45,658 nucleotides of DNA from an uncultured SAR86 cluster bacterium (GTDB taxonomy: Bacteria; Pseudomonadota; Gammaproteobacteria; Magnimaribacterales; Magnimaribacteraceae), in NCBI GenBank assembly GCA_902532015.1, contig CACAGI010000009.1:1-45658 (forward strand), given 5' to 3'. Position 1 is the first letter of the stretch. Each line of letters begins with the position of its first letter. A program made the position numbers and the translations under genes. The notes under the pieces were generated by a model. The model saw nothing but the letters and a program-made list of their open reading frames with translations. It was not told the DNA's origin and searched no databases. Positions 1 to 7,360 of the stretch are shown here, piece by piece.

Positions 1-449
1 GAAGAAATAAAATCATCAAAAGCTGTCCCGAAGCTGATATTCTAATAAACAATAATAGCGGCCCTCCTCCAGTCAACTTTCTGGAATCTGATAAAGATCT
101 ATGGTTAAAAGCCTTAGATTCAAATATGTTATCTGCCATATTCATGATTAAAGATCTTCTTCCCGGGATGATAGATAGAAAATTTGGAAGAATAGTCAAC
201 ATTACTTCAGCAATGGTTAAATCCCCTCACCCATTAATGTCTCTTTCTACTTCAGCCAGAACAGGTTTAACAGCCTTTTCTAAAGGCGTCTCTAAAGATG
301 TGGCTAAGTATAATGTAACAATTAATAATCTTTTACCAGAGAGGTTTGACACAGACAGACAGGTCTTTATGACTGAGATGCTTATGGAAGATCAAAATAT
401 CTCTAGAGAAGAAGCAAGGTCTCAAATTACCAATCTCTATTGTAATTAA
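1..449 (+). CDS. Short-chain dehydrogenase/reductase, 5' end outside window, 3' truncated
   Basis: The frame is open from base 3, so the true start and the TGxxxGxG cofactor loop lie before the window. The visible part has the NNxSGPPP-type segment (NNAG equivalent, bases 48-68), the IVNITSAMVKS strand with the conserved serine, and an NNLLPERFDTDR segment. The usual YxxxK is replaced by a TSARTG-type sequence; from memory this is normal in one subgroup annotated as 3-oxoacyl-ACP reductase. Family homology fades at EEARSQI (about base 428) and a stop follows six codons later. About 45-50 C-terminal residues (the IPAGRFG...GG end) are missing. It converges on, and overlaps by 23 bases, a monooxygenase gene truncated at the same point, so this is probably a broken gene at a deletion or assembly junction. 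Confidence 0.8.
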   Translation, partial: RNKIIKSCPEADILINNNSGPPPVNFLESDKDLWLKALDSNMLSAIFMIKDLLPGMIDRKFGRIVNITSAMVKSPHPLMSLSTSARTGLTAFSKGVSKDVAKYNVTINNLLPERFDTDRQVFMTEMLMEDQNISREEARSQITNLYCN

Positions 450-996
450 GGTCTTCTTGGGGTATCTCAAGAAGTTTTCTAACTGTACTAGAACCACCAT
501 CAGATCCAATTAAATATCTAGATGTGAATTGAAGATCTGACTTGTTCTTTAAATCTCTTATTGAGAAATTTACATGTGTTGTCTCATCTTCTATATCAAT
601 TAATTCATGTTCCAGAAGTATTGTAGCTGTTGTTTTTTGTAATTTTTCTCTTATTGCTTTGTCTGTTAGTGGTTGATGAAACATTCTAGATGGCATCCAT
701 CCGTTTGATGTAACTACTCCTTTTAAATCTAGAGCTCCACCAATTATTTCAAGGTCTTTATCAACAAACCCAGCACCTCCTAGTTCAGTACTATTACTTA
801 GATATATGTCTTCTATGGAAGCCGTTTGAGCTATCCGTAATCCTTGATCACTAATCGTTACTGCTCTAGGTAAAGAATAAATGTCTTGATCTCTATCAAT
901 AGCTATAACCTTCAAACCATAACTTTCTAGTAGAAGTGCTGTTAAGCTTCCCGCGGGACCAAGGCCAATGACAGCAACATCAAAGTCCTGGTTCAT
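427..996 (-). CDS. MhpA-like FAD-dependent monooxygenase, N-terminal fragment
   Basis: The 189-residue product starts with a Rossmann FAD motif (GLGPAGS, residues 11-17) and carries the second FAD motif GSDGGSSTVR (about residues 164-173), as in aromatic-ring hydroxylases of the 3-(3-hydroxyphenyl)propionate hydroxylase (MhpA) family. Those proteins are about 500-600 residues. Here the reading frame stops right after LNYNRDW, where relatives continue with a conserved LVVD-like strand, so two thirds of the protein, including most of the substrate domain, is absent. It is the last gene of a minus-strand run after the SDR ending at 1057 (60-base gap). The ATG at 996 has GAAGG just upstream. The fragment is unlikely to be active; it may be a pseudogene or an assembly break. 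Confidence 0.82.
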   Translation of the reverse strand: MNQDFDVAVIGLGPAGSLTALLLESYGLKVIAIDRDQDIYSLPRAVTISDQGLRIAQTASIEDIYLSNSTELGGAGFVDKDLEIIGGALDLKGVVTSNGWMPSRMFHQPLTDKAIREKLQKTTATILLEHELIDIEDETTHVNFSIRDLKNKSDLQFTSRYLIGSDGGSSTVRKLLEIPQEDLNYNRDW

Positions 997-1056
997 GCCT
1001 TCAGTACTAAATCTATGAACATTCTGAAGTCGTCTTGAATACTCAAGAATTGAAAC

Positions 1057-1830
1057 TTATATAATCAAATGGTGTCCACCATCCATTAGCATAGTCTCTC
1101 CAGTCACAACCTTTGATACTCCAATAAAATTATAGATGCCATCTGCTACTTGTTCTGGAGTTACAGTTAATCCTAGAGGAGTATTTTTAATGAGATTTTC
1201 ATTAGCAGCTTTATACATCTCATCTCCCATGCCTTTTCTTAACCATTCTCCCTGTATAAAGCCTGGACAGATTGCATTAACTCTAATTGGACCAAGATTT
1301 CTGGCCATTGATTTAGTCATTGTATTTAATGCACCCTTAGAAGAAGCATAAGCCAAGCAACTGCCTATACCTTTAATACCTGCAATAGAAGATATATTAA
1401 TTACATTTGGATTATCACTCTTTAACAGCATCTCTTTACAAGCTCTCACCATTTGAAAAGGACCAACAACATTAACTTTATATATATGTAAGAAATCTTC
1501 AGCATCTAATCCTTCCAAGTCACCATGATTAAATACAAACTTAGTTGTTCCGGCATTGTTAACTAGTACATCAATTCGACCCCACTTCTCAATTGTATCT
1601 TCAGAAGTTTTTTTACATGCAGCATCATCTGAAACATCAGCAGATAATGCGAGGGCTTCTACACCTAAAGCTTCACACTCTTTTACTACGGATTCCGCAT
1701 CTTCCATTGAGCTAGTGCAGGTAATTGTTATGTTCCATCCTTTTGAAGCCAGCAATCTAGCGGTTGCAGCACCCACACCTCTACTTCCACCAGTTATTAT
1801 CGCTACGGGGTTTGATGATTTATCATTCAT
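1057..1830 (-). CDS. Short-chain dehydrogenase/reductase (3-oxoacyl-ACP reductase-like)
   Basis: A classical SDR of 257 residues: TGGSRGVG cofactor loop (residues 13-20), NNAG (91-94), catalytic Ser147/148, Tyr161 and Lys165 (YASSK), and a typical MDGGHHL C-terminus. It should reduce a ketone or oxidise an alcohol with NAD(P)(H). The longest open frame begins at 1944, but I choose ATG 1830: it is preceded by AAGGA seven bases upstream, starts directly before the Rossmann strand, and avoids a 100-base overlap with the VOC gene. It lies between the VOC gene (13-base gap) and the truncated monooxygenase, so a step in the same catabolic route is likely. The substrate cannot be read from sequence. 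Confidence 0.9.
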   Translation of the reverse strand: MNDKSSNPVAIITGGSRGVGAATARLLASKGWNITITCTSSMEDAESVVKECEALGVEALALSADVSDDAACKKTSEDTIEKWGRIDVLVNNAGTTKFVFNHGDLEGLDAEDFLHIYKVNVVGPFQMVRACKEMLLKSDNPNVINISSIAGIKGIGSCLAYASSKGALNTMTKSMARNLGPIRVNAICPGFIQGEWLRKGMGDEMYKAANENLIKNTPLGLTVTPEQVADGIYNFIGVSKVVTGETMLMDGGHHLII

Positions 1831-1843
1831 ATTTATTCCTTCT

Positions 1844-2368
1844 TTATTTTCTATTAACAAACTCTTTAGTACTTTCTTCTCTTTTAATAAAACTTGGCTC
1901 GTCTTTAAAGGTCTCTTCAACCCATTCAAGAGCTTCTTTTTCATTCAACTCAGGATCCCAAGGTATACCTTGCGGCTGTTCTACATCCCAAGGAGTATCA
2001 ATAAAAATCTCTAAACCGTTCATTTCGGGATCACTAAAGTAGAAAGAAAGTGCATTACCATGACAGAGGGGCAAATAATCATGATTTACTGAATCAAGTT
2101 TTTCTTTCACTTCTTTTAATTCACTATAAGTTTCAACTCTAAACGAAAGATGGTTTAAAGATGTTTGAGCTCCAACATCTTCTCTTCCTAATACAAAAGC
2201 AAGTTGATGATGTTCATCAGGATTCTGACTAATAAAAATGATTTCAGGACCATTTTCTACTATAGGACCTCTATCCGTAATTTTAAAGCCCAAAGTATTA
2301 GTGTAAAAATTTAATATTTTTTCTCTGTCTTTAATATTTAAAACTGTATGCGACCAATCTAATTTCAT
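1844..2368 (-). CDS. VOC-family (glyoxalase/extradiol dioxygenase-like) protein
   Basis: 174 residues with the paired beta-alpha-beta-beta-beta modules of the vicinal oxygen chelate superfamily. Candidate metal ligands are His7 (DWSHTVL), His53/54 (HHQLAF), His73 (LNHLSF) and Glu120 (NGLEIFID). The phrase DPEMNGLEIF matches the DPxGNxxE(I/L) signature of extradiol dioxygenases and glyoxalases. Single-copy VOC proteins of this length include ring-cleavage dioxygenases and isomerases; next to an MhpA-like monooxygenase, an SDR and an FAA-family hydrolase, an aromatic or diketone ring-cleavage role is plausible but unproven. It is 26 bases downstream of the FAA gene and 13 bases upstream of the SDR, consistent with one transcript. 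Confidence 0.85.
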   Translation of the reverse strand: MKLDWSHTVLNIKDREKILNFYTNTLGFKITDRGPIVENGPEIIFISQNPDEHHQLAFVLGREDVGAQTSLNHLSFRVETYSELKEVKEKLDSVNHDYLPLCHGNALSFYFSDPEMNGLEIFIDTPWDVEQPQGIPWDPELNEKEALEWVEETFKDEPSFIKREESTKEFVNRK

Positions 2369-2394
2369 AACTTTAAGTATTTATTGTATTTTCA

Positions 2395-3264
2395 TTATGA
2401 CTTATTAACACCAGAATGATCCGATATTCTTTTACAATCATTTTTTAAGGTTCCTAAGCCTTCAATACTAGTTCTTAAAACATCCCCATCTTTCAAGAAT
2501 TTACCTTCCATAACTCCGACCCCTCCTGGAGTTCCAGTAAAAATAACATCTCCTGTATTAAGTGTCACAATTTCGGATAAATAAGAGATAATTGAAGGTA
2601 TATCAAAAATAAGATCATTTGTATTATCCTTTTGCCTTACTTCTTGGTTTACTTTACATTCAATCTGCAAACTTTCTTTATTTTGCAGACTATCAGGCGA
2701 GACTAAATAGGGACCCATTGGACCAAAAGTATCAAATGATTTTCCGAGATTAAATTGCGGAGGTTTAGAAGAAAATTGGACTGTTCTATCTGATATGTCT
2801 TGCCCTACACATAATCCAGCTACGTGGTTCCAAGCGTTATCTTTTAGAATATCTTTACCGGGATGACCTATTACTACTACTAATTCAGCCTCATAATCTA
2901 CATGATCACTTCTCATTTCTATCGTAGAGTTCGGTCCAACTAAACAAGTTGTGTGTTTAGTGAAAACCATGGGCACAGATGGTATATCCATGCCGGCTTC
3001 TTCGGCATGATTTCTGTAATTTAAGCCAACCGCGTAACAATTCTTAGGCGCTGATATAGGGGCATCAATTTTTACATCATGCAACAATCCTGTAGGTTCA
3101 GATTTAGACAGATCTTCACTTAATTCACTAAGACCAACTAAGTTAGTTAAAGCATTAGAGGTGTCATTATTAAATTTACCATTAGAGATAGTCTCAAGAT
3201 CATAATAATTTTCACCGTCTACTAACGCGGCCCTGCCTTCAATGTTTGCTAGTTTAAAACTCAT
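2395..3264 (-). CDS. Fumarylacetoacetate hydrolase (FAH) family protein
   Basis: 289 residues. The C-terminal two thirds is the FAH fold: GLNYRNHAEE (80-89), metal ligands Glu125 and Glu127 (DYEAEL) and Asp156 (GQDISDR), the active-site Lys175 (GKSFDTFGPMGP) and the closing GTPGGVG loop. Members cleave C-C bonds of acylpyruvates or act as hydratases/isomerases/decarboxylases on 2-oxo-acid products of aromatic meta-cleavage. It is the first gene of the four-gene minus-strand run and has AAGGA eight bases before its ATG. A TATAAT box (about 3283-3288, minus strand) lies in the 52-base divergent gap shared with the alpha/beta hydrolase gene at 3317. The exact substrate is unknown. Confidence 0.92.
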   Translation of the reverse strand: MSFKLANIEGRAALVDGENYYDLETISNGKFNNDTSNALTNLVGLSELSEDLSKSEPTGLLHDVKIDAPISAPKNCYAVGLNYRNHAEEAGMDIPSVPMVFTKHTTCLVGPNSTIEMRSDHVDYEAELVVVIGHPGKDILKDNAWNHVAGLCVGQDISDRTVQFSSKPPQFNLGKSFDTFGPMGPYLVSPDSLQNKESLQIECKVNQEVRQKDNTNDLIFDIPSIISYLSEIVTLNTGDVIFTGTPGGVGVMEGKFLKDGDVLRTSIEGLGTLKNDCKRISDHSGVNKS

Positions 3265-3304
3265 TTTTATTTCCTTTTGTGATTATATTTAATTCTAGAG
3301 ATTT

Positions 3305-3316
3305 TATAAGCTGAAT
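3305..3316 (+). promoter_or_regulatory. Candidate -10 box of a leaderless transcript
   Basis: TATAAG (3305-3310) ends six bases before the ATG at 3317, which has no Shine-Dalgarno. If used as a -10, transcription would begin at or next to the start codon. No good -35 is visible. Confidence 0.45.
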
Positions 3317-4225
3317 ATGAGAGCATATCTAAATTCTATGGAAAGAAAAGAATTTATAAATAGCAAAGGGGAGCAATTTTCATACTTAAGCAATGAAAGT
3401 GATCAGAATGATGTTAATTTTGTTTTTTTTCATGCAACTGGTTTTAATGCTCAAACCTATGAGCTATTACTCGAAGCGCTAAATAAAAAAAGCAATTCTA
3501 AAATAAACTTGTATGCTTTTGATCAAAGAGGGCATGGATTTAGCCAAGCAAGGTCTGTTCCTTCTGAACTAAATTCTTGGTCTGTCTTTTTAGAAGATGG
3601 ATTAGAATTTATTGATTCCTTATCAGGAAAAATAATATGTTCTGGACATTCAATGGGTTCTGTAATTGCTGCAAAAATTGCTTCACTTAGAGGCAAAAGA
3701 GTGCAGAAATTATTTATGATTGAACCTGTTTTATATAGTCGCTGGGAATCTTTCAAATTTTCATTAATGTCAAATTTAAAGATAAATAGAAAATTGGATA
3801 TAGCATCTGGTGCTGCGAAAAGAAGAAGAGAGTTTGAGAGCCTAGAATATGCACTTTCTTCCTATAAAGGTAGAGGCGCATTTGCAACTTGGGGGGATGA
3901 ATGGATTTCAAGTTATTTATTAGGAGGTACGGAAGAAACTAAAGATGGAAACATCCAATTAACTTGTGCTCCAGAGTGGGAAAGTGCTACTTTTAGAGCA
4001 TCCTCAATGGATACTTGGAAGTATCTTAAGAAAATAAAAATACCATCTGAGGTAGTGTATGCAGAAGCTAGTCATACTTATTCACCGAGAGCTAGGAAAG
4101 AATTAGACAGATTAGGAAAAAACTGGAATTCTAAATGTTACAACGACGCTACTCATTTCTTACCAATGGAAAAAGCTGATTCTGTAACTGAAGATATTAT
4201 TAAATATATTAAAGATTTCTTATAA
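3317..4225 (+). CDS. Alpha/beta hydrolase
   Basis: 302 residues with the alpha/beta-hydrolase core: FFHATGF oxyanion-loop segment (about 37-43), DQRGHG (69-74), nucleophile elbow GHSMG with Ser112, and the C-terminal His280 (NDATHFLPMEK). This is an esterase/lipase/acyltransferase type Ser-His-Asp triad; the substrate is unknown. It is transcribed opposite to both flanking catabolic operons and overlaps the haloalkane dehalogenase gene by 17 bases at their 3' ends. The first ATG (3317) has no Shine-Dalgarno but a -10-like box six bases upstream; ATG 3338 (Met8) is the alternative start. The protein contains a Lys/Arg-rich middle (AAKRRREFE) in the cap region. Confidence 0.9.
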   Translation: MRAYLNSMERKEFINSKGEQFSYLSNESDQNDVNFVFFHATGFNAQTYELLLEALNKKSNSKINLYAFDQRGHGFSQARSVPSELNSWSVFLEDGLEFIDSLSGKIICSGHSMGSVIAAKIASLRGKRVQKLFMIEPVLYSRWESFKFSLMSNLKINRKLDIASGAAKRRREFESLEYALSSYKGRGAFATWGDEWISSYLLGGTEETKDGNIQLTCAPEWESATFRASSMDTWKYLKKIKIPSEVVYAEASHTYSPRARKELDRLGKNWNSKCYNDATHFLPMEKADSVTEDIIKYIKDFL

Positions 4226-5072
4226 ATTCATTTAATGCCAAGCCTATTTCATCTGCAGAATCTTCTTGGACAAAGTGGTTTCCTTTAACCGTAATTTCTT
4301 TTTGGTTCTTCCAACTTCTTACAAATTCTCGTTGATCTCCTGTCAGAATAGTTCCAGGGTCTGCATTGATAAACAATTTAGGAATTTCAGAATTTTTATG
4401 AAAATCAGCATTTTTTGCTACTTCATCTACAACTTCTTTTGGTTCTCCATCTAGAGGAATTTGTCTTGGCCAGGTAAGAGTAGGGCGTCTATCTTCACCA
4501 GAGTTTATGAAAGGTCTTATGTACTCTTCTTTTTCTTCATCTGAGTAACCAGAGACTGAATCACCTAATAATATTCTTTCTACAAAGAAGTTTTTTTCAA
4601 GAACAAGTTCTTCGCCTACTTCAGACCTAAACAGTCCAAATATCTTCGTAGCTGCATCTGGCCATTGATCCCAAGTAAGCGGCATTACTATGGCTTCCAT
4701 ATAAGTTATGGATTTAATTCTATTTGGATTTTCTCTTGCAAATTGAAATCCCATGGCAGAACCCCAATCGTGAATGACTAAATGTATTGAATCTCCCAGA
4801 TCTAATTTATCCATCAAACCAGTTAAATATTCATATTGGCCATGATATGTGTAGCCTGGATTATCCTCTCCATCTAATTTTTCAGAGTCTCCCATTCCTA
4901 TAAGGTCTGGTATAACTATTCTATTTGTATCTTCTACATGAGGTGCAATGTTTCTCCATAAGTACGATGAGGTAGGATTTCCATGAAGAAAGAGAACAGT
5001 GTCACCGGACCCTTCATCAACATAGGCCATTTGTTTTCCATTTACATCTATAAATTTTTTTTCGTATTTCAT
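4209..5072 (-). CDS. Haloalkane dehalogenase (HLD-II, LinB/DhaA type)
   Basis: 287 residues, the usual length of the family. All five functional residues of haloalkane dehalogenase subfamily II can be placed: nucleophile Asp102 in HDWGSAMGF, halide-binding Trp103 and Asn32 (HGNPTSSYLWR), catalytic acid Glu126 (YMEAIVMPLTW) and base His266 (GNHFVQED). Such enzymes hydrolyse carbon-halogen bonds of alkyl halides to an alcohol plus halide in the cytoplasm. The nucleophile is Asp rather than Ser, which separates it from esterases and from epoxide hydrolases lacking the Asn-Trp pair. It is the last gene of a six-gene operon beginning at 10681 (18 bases after the amidase). No Shine-Dalgarno is evident at the ATG. 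Natural substrates are unknown. Confidence 0.93.
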   Translation of the reverse strand: MKYEKKFIDVNGKQMAYVDEGSGDTVLFLHGNPTSSYLWRNIAPHVEDTNRIVIPDLIGMGDSEKLDGEDNPGYTYHGQYEYLTGLMDKLDLGDSIHLVIHDWGSAMGFQFARENPNRIKSITYMEAIVMPLTWDQWPDAATKIFGLFRSEVGEELVLEKNFFVERILLGDSVSGYSDEEKEEYIRPFINSGEDRRPTLTWPRQIPLDGEPKEVVDEVAKNADFHKNSEIPKLFINADPGTILTGDQREFVRSWKNQKEITVKGNHFVQEDSADEIGLALNEFIRNL

Positions 5073-5090
5073 TCTATTTTTTAAATTTTA

Positions 5091-6575
5091 TTAAACATAA
5101 TTAGGAGGAGCTGTATATCCTCCTATCTCTTCAGCTATCAGTCTTGAAAACTCGATTGTTTTATAATCTTGAAATGCACCGCTTACAGCCTGAACACCAA
5201 TTGGCAAACCATCACTTGATGGACCTGTAGGGAAAACAGTGCTTGGTAAATACGAGTTAACGATTATGCCAGACCAGAATATTTGTTGGAAATAAGGCTG
5301 CTCTTGATTATTTACCATCAAAGTTCTTTCGCTGAATTTTCTTTGATCGTGTTCAAATGCAGTAACTGCCATTTGAGGGCAAAGTAAAATATCCCATTCT
5401 TCAAAAAACTCCTTCCAAGCTATCTTTAATTTTTCTCTTTGATAGTTTGCTTTAAGCCAGTTAGCATGAGACAAAACAGCTCCTCTAGCTGACGCTGCTT
5501 CGAATAGTGCAGTTTTATCTCCCAGAACTGCAGCATCGGATGTCATTTGAGATTCATCCAATTCTTCTACCATTTTTTGTATTTTAGCTCTCTCTTCATC
5601 TCCCATACCTGCAGCCATTACTGACTGAAGAAGTAATTGATAATTTGCATGTGCAAAAGTTGTATCAAAATTTGGCCTTGCATCAAAAGAAACTTTTGCA
5701 CCCAATTTAGCTAACGTTTCTCCTACTTGAGTTGTTCTTTCTTCAATTTCATTTGACACGGGAGCTACTTCGTCTGTTGCCCAAACAGCCACCTTTAGTT
5801 CTTTTAGGCTTTTAAAACTTGGTTCAGGTAATTGCAGTTTCCAACCAGTTGCTTCTCTTTCAGCAGGACCCGCCATTATATCAAGGGCACATTTCAAGTC
5901 TTCTGCGCTTCTTGCCAAGGGACCGCATACAGATAGATCTGAATCAGGAACATTAGATATTAGCTCATGCCCTGTTTGAGGAATTATTCCATGTGTGGGC
6001 TTATGCCCATAAACTCCACAAAAATGTGCAGGATTTCTAATTGAACCTCCTATATCAGAACCAGCTTCCAATCCAGTAAAACCAGCTGCCAAAGCAGCTG
6101 CGCTTCCCCCTGACGAACCACCGGGTATTTTTTCTAAATTCCAAGGGTTATTGGTAGTTCCATAAATTGAATTAAAACTTTGGAAGTCAGCTAAATCTAA
6201 AGGAACATTAGTTTTTCCCATGAAATGTGCTCCTGCTTCCCTAAATCTTCTTACAGCCAACCCATCTGATTTTGCTGTATTCTCTTTAAAAGCTTCATTG
6301 CCCCAAGTAGTCTTTTGGCCTTCTATCGCATAAGACTCTTTTATAGTCATAGGGATTCCATGTAATGGCCCCAAATCTTCACCTTTATTTAATGCAATAT
6401 CTGCTTTTTCAGCGTCTTGAAGTGCTCTTTCAAACATTTTTACGACTACTGAATTAATATCTCCATCAAGTTTTTCAATTCGATCGATATACATTTGTGT
6501 AAGCTCTTTAGAACTCACTTCTTTAGATTTGATTTTTTTAGCTAATTCGGTAGCTGATAAGTGATAGATTTCCAT
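5091..6575 (-). CDS. Amidase (amidase signature family)
   Basis: 494 residues. The Ser-cisSer-Lys triad is present: Lys79 (MTIKES), the GGSSGGSAAALAAG signature with Ser154/155, and nucleophile Ser178 in GSDIGGSIRNPA. Members hydrolyse amide bonds in small amides, peptides or lactam-derived substrates in the cytoplasm; no GatA-specific partner genes (gatB, gatC) are nearby, so a transamidation role is unlikely. It starts two bases after the SDR stop, with AGGAG inside the SDR 3' end, which indicates translational coupling. A catabolic amidase beside an acyl-CoA ligase would provide a free acid for CoA activation; that order is my inference from gene order. Confidence 0.93.
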   Translation of the reverse strand: MEIYHLSATELAKKIKSKEVSSKELTQMYIDRIEKLDGDINSVVVKMFERALQDAEKADIALNKGEDLGPLHGIPMTIKESYAIEGQKTTWGNEAFKENTAKSDGLAVRRFREAGAHFMGKTNVPLDLADFQSFNSIYGTTNNPWNLEKIPGGSSGGSAAALAAGFTGLEAGSDIGGSIRNPAHFCGVYGHKPTHGIIPQTGHELISNVPDSDLSVCGPLARSAEDLKCALDIMAGPAEREATGWKLQLPEPSFKSLKELKVAVWATDEVAPVSNEIEERTTQVGETLAKLGAKVSFDARPNFDTTFAHANYQLLLQSVMAAGMGDEERAKIQKMVEELDESQMTSDAAVLGDKTALFEAASARGAVLSHANWLKANYQREKLKIAWKEFFEEWDILLCPQMAVTAFEHDQRKFSERTLMVNNQEQPYFQQIFWSGIIVNSYLPSTVFPTGPSSDGLPIGVQAVSGAFQDYKTIEFSRLIAEEIGGYTAPPNYV

Positions 6576-6577
6576 TT

Positions 6578-7360
6578 TTATTCGTCTCCTGGTTTCCAGT
6601 CTTCATATCTTTCTTGAAGTCTTTGCATTCCAGAAATCCATCTATCTCTATCATTCCCTTTTCTTGATACATATTCTAGAACTTCAGCATGCGGCGTAAC
6701 CAAGAAACGTTCATTTTCAATAGCATCTAAAACATCTGCTGCTGCAACTTCAGGCTCAATCATTCCATCTACACCAGCAACACCTGCTCCTTGCGCTGTC
6801 ATCGCTGTTCTTACAGCCTGAGGACAAAGACACGAAACACCAATACCTTTATTGCCGTATGTGATTTTGAGCCATTCAGCAAAACTGACCGCTGCTGCTT
6901 TAGTTACAGAATAACCAGCCGAACCAATTTGTGTCAGAAGACCTGCTGCAGACGAAGTGCTCATTAAATAACCTTCACCGCGTTCTAACATTTGAGGCAA
7001 AACATGTTTAGCAGCAAATATGTGAGATTGAACATTTATCTCCCATATATTTTGCCAATCTGAAGTTTCTACTTCAAAAAAACCATGCACACCACCAATA
7101 CCCGCATTAGAGCAGAATATATCAATACCTTCAGAGTATTTATTTGCTTGCTCAATTACATTAATTATATCTTCTTCTTTACCTACGTTTGCTTCAACAG
7201 CTAGACCTCCTATTTCATTAGCTGTCTCGGTGGCACCCGCTAAATTCATATCAACACATACTACTGATTTAGCACCTGCCTCATTAAATGCTTCACATAA
7301 AGCTTTTCCTATCCCACTAGCAGCTCCAGTTACAACTACTCTTTTATCCTTTACTTGCAT
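6578..7360 (-). CDS. Short-chain dehydrogenase/reductase
   Basis: 260 residues with TGAASGIG (11-18), SNAG (84-87), the serine of STSSAAG (near 137) and the Tyr150/Lys154 pair (YSVTK). The lack of a strong Gly-rich 3-oxoacyl-ACP-reductase C-terminus and the MQRLQERYEDWKPG tail resemble SDRs annotated as generic dehydrogenases. Its start codon shares one base with the stop codon of the acyl-CoA ligase (TAATG), so translation is probably coupled. Fourth gene of the six-gene minus-strand operon; likely oxidises or reduces a hydroxy/keto intermediate of that pathway. Confidence 0.91.
   Translation of the reverse strand: MQVKDKRVVVTGAASGIGKALCEAFNEAGAKSVVCVDMNLAGATETANEIGGLAVEANVGKEEDIINVIEQANKYSEGIDIFCSNAGIGGVHGFFEVETSDWQNIWEINVQSHIFAAKHVLPQMLERGEGYLMSTSSAAGLLTQIGSAGYSVTKAAAVSFAEWLKITYGNKGIGVSCLCPQAVRTAMTAQGAGVAGVDGMIEPEVAAADVLDAIENERFLVTPHAEVLEYVSRKGNDRDRWISGMQRLQERYEDWKPGDE

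Noticed and set aside
1831..1944. 38-residue N-terminal extension of the SDR ending at 1057.
   Set aside because: It overlaps the VOC gene for 100 bases and an ATG with a good ribosome site lies directly before the Rossmann strand.
1556..2042. Plus-strand open frames opposite the SDR and VOC genes.
   Set aside because: They are antisense shadows with low-complexity sequence and no ribosome site, while the minus-strand frames match known families.
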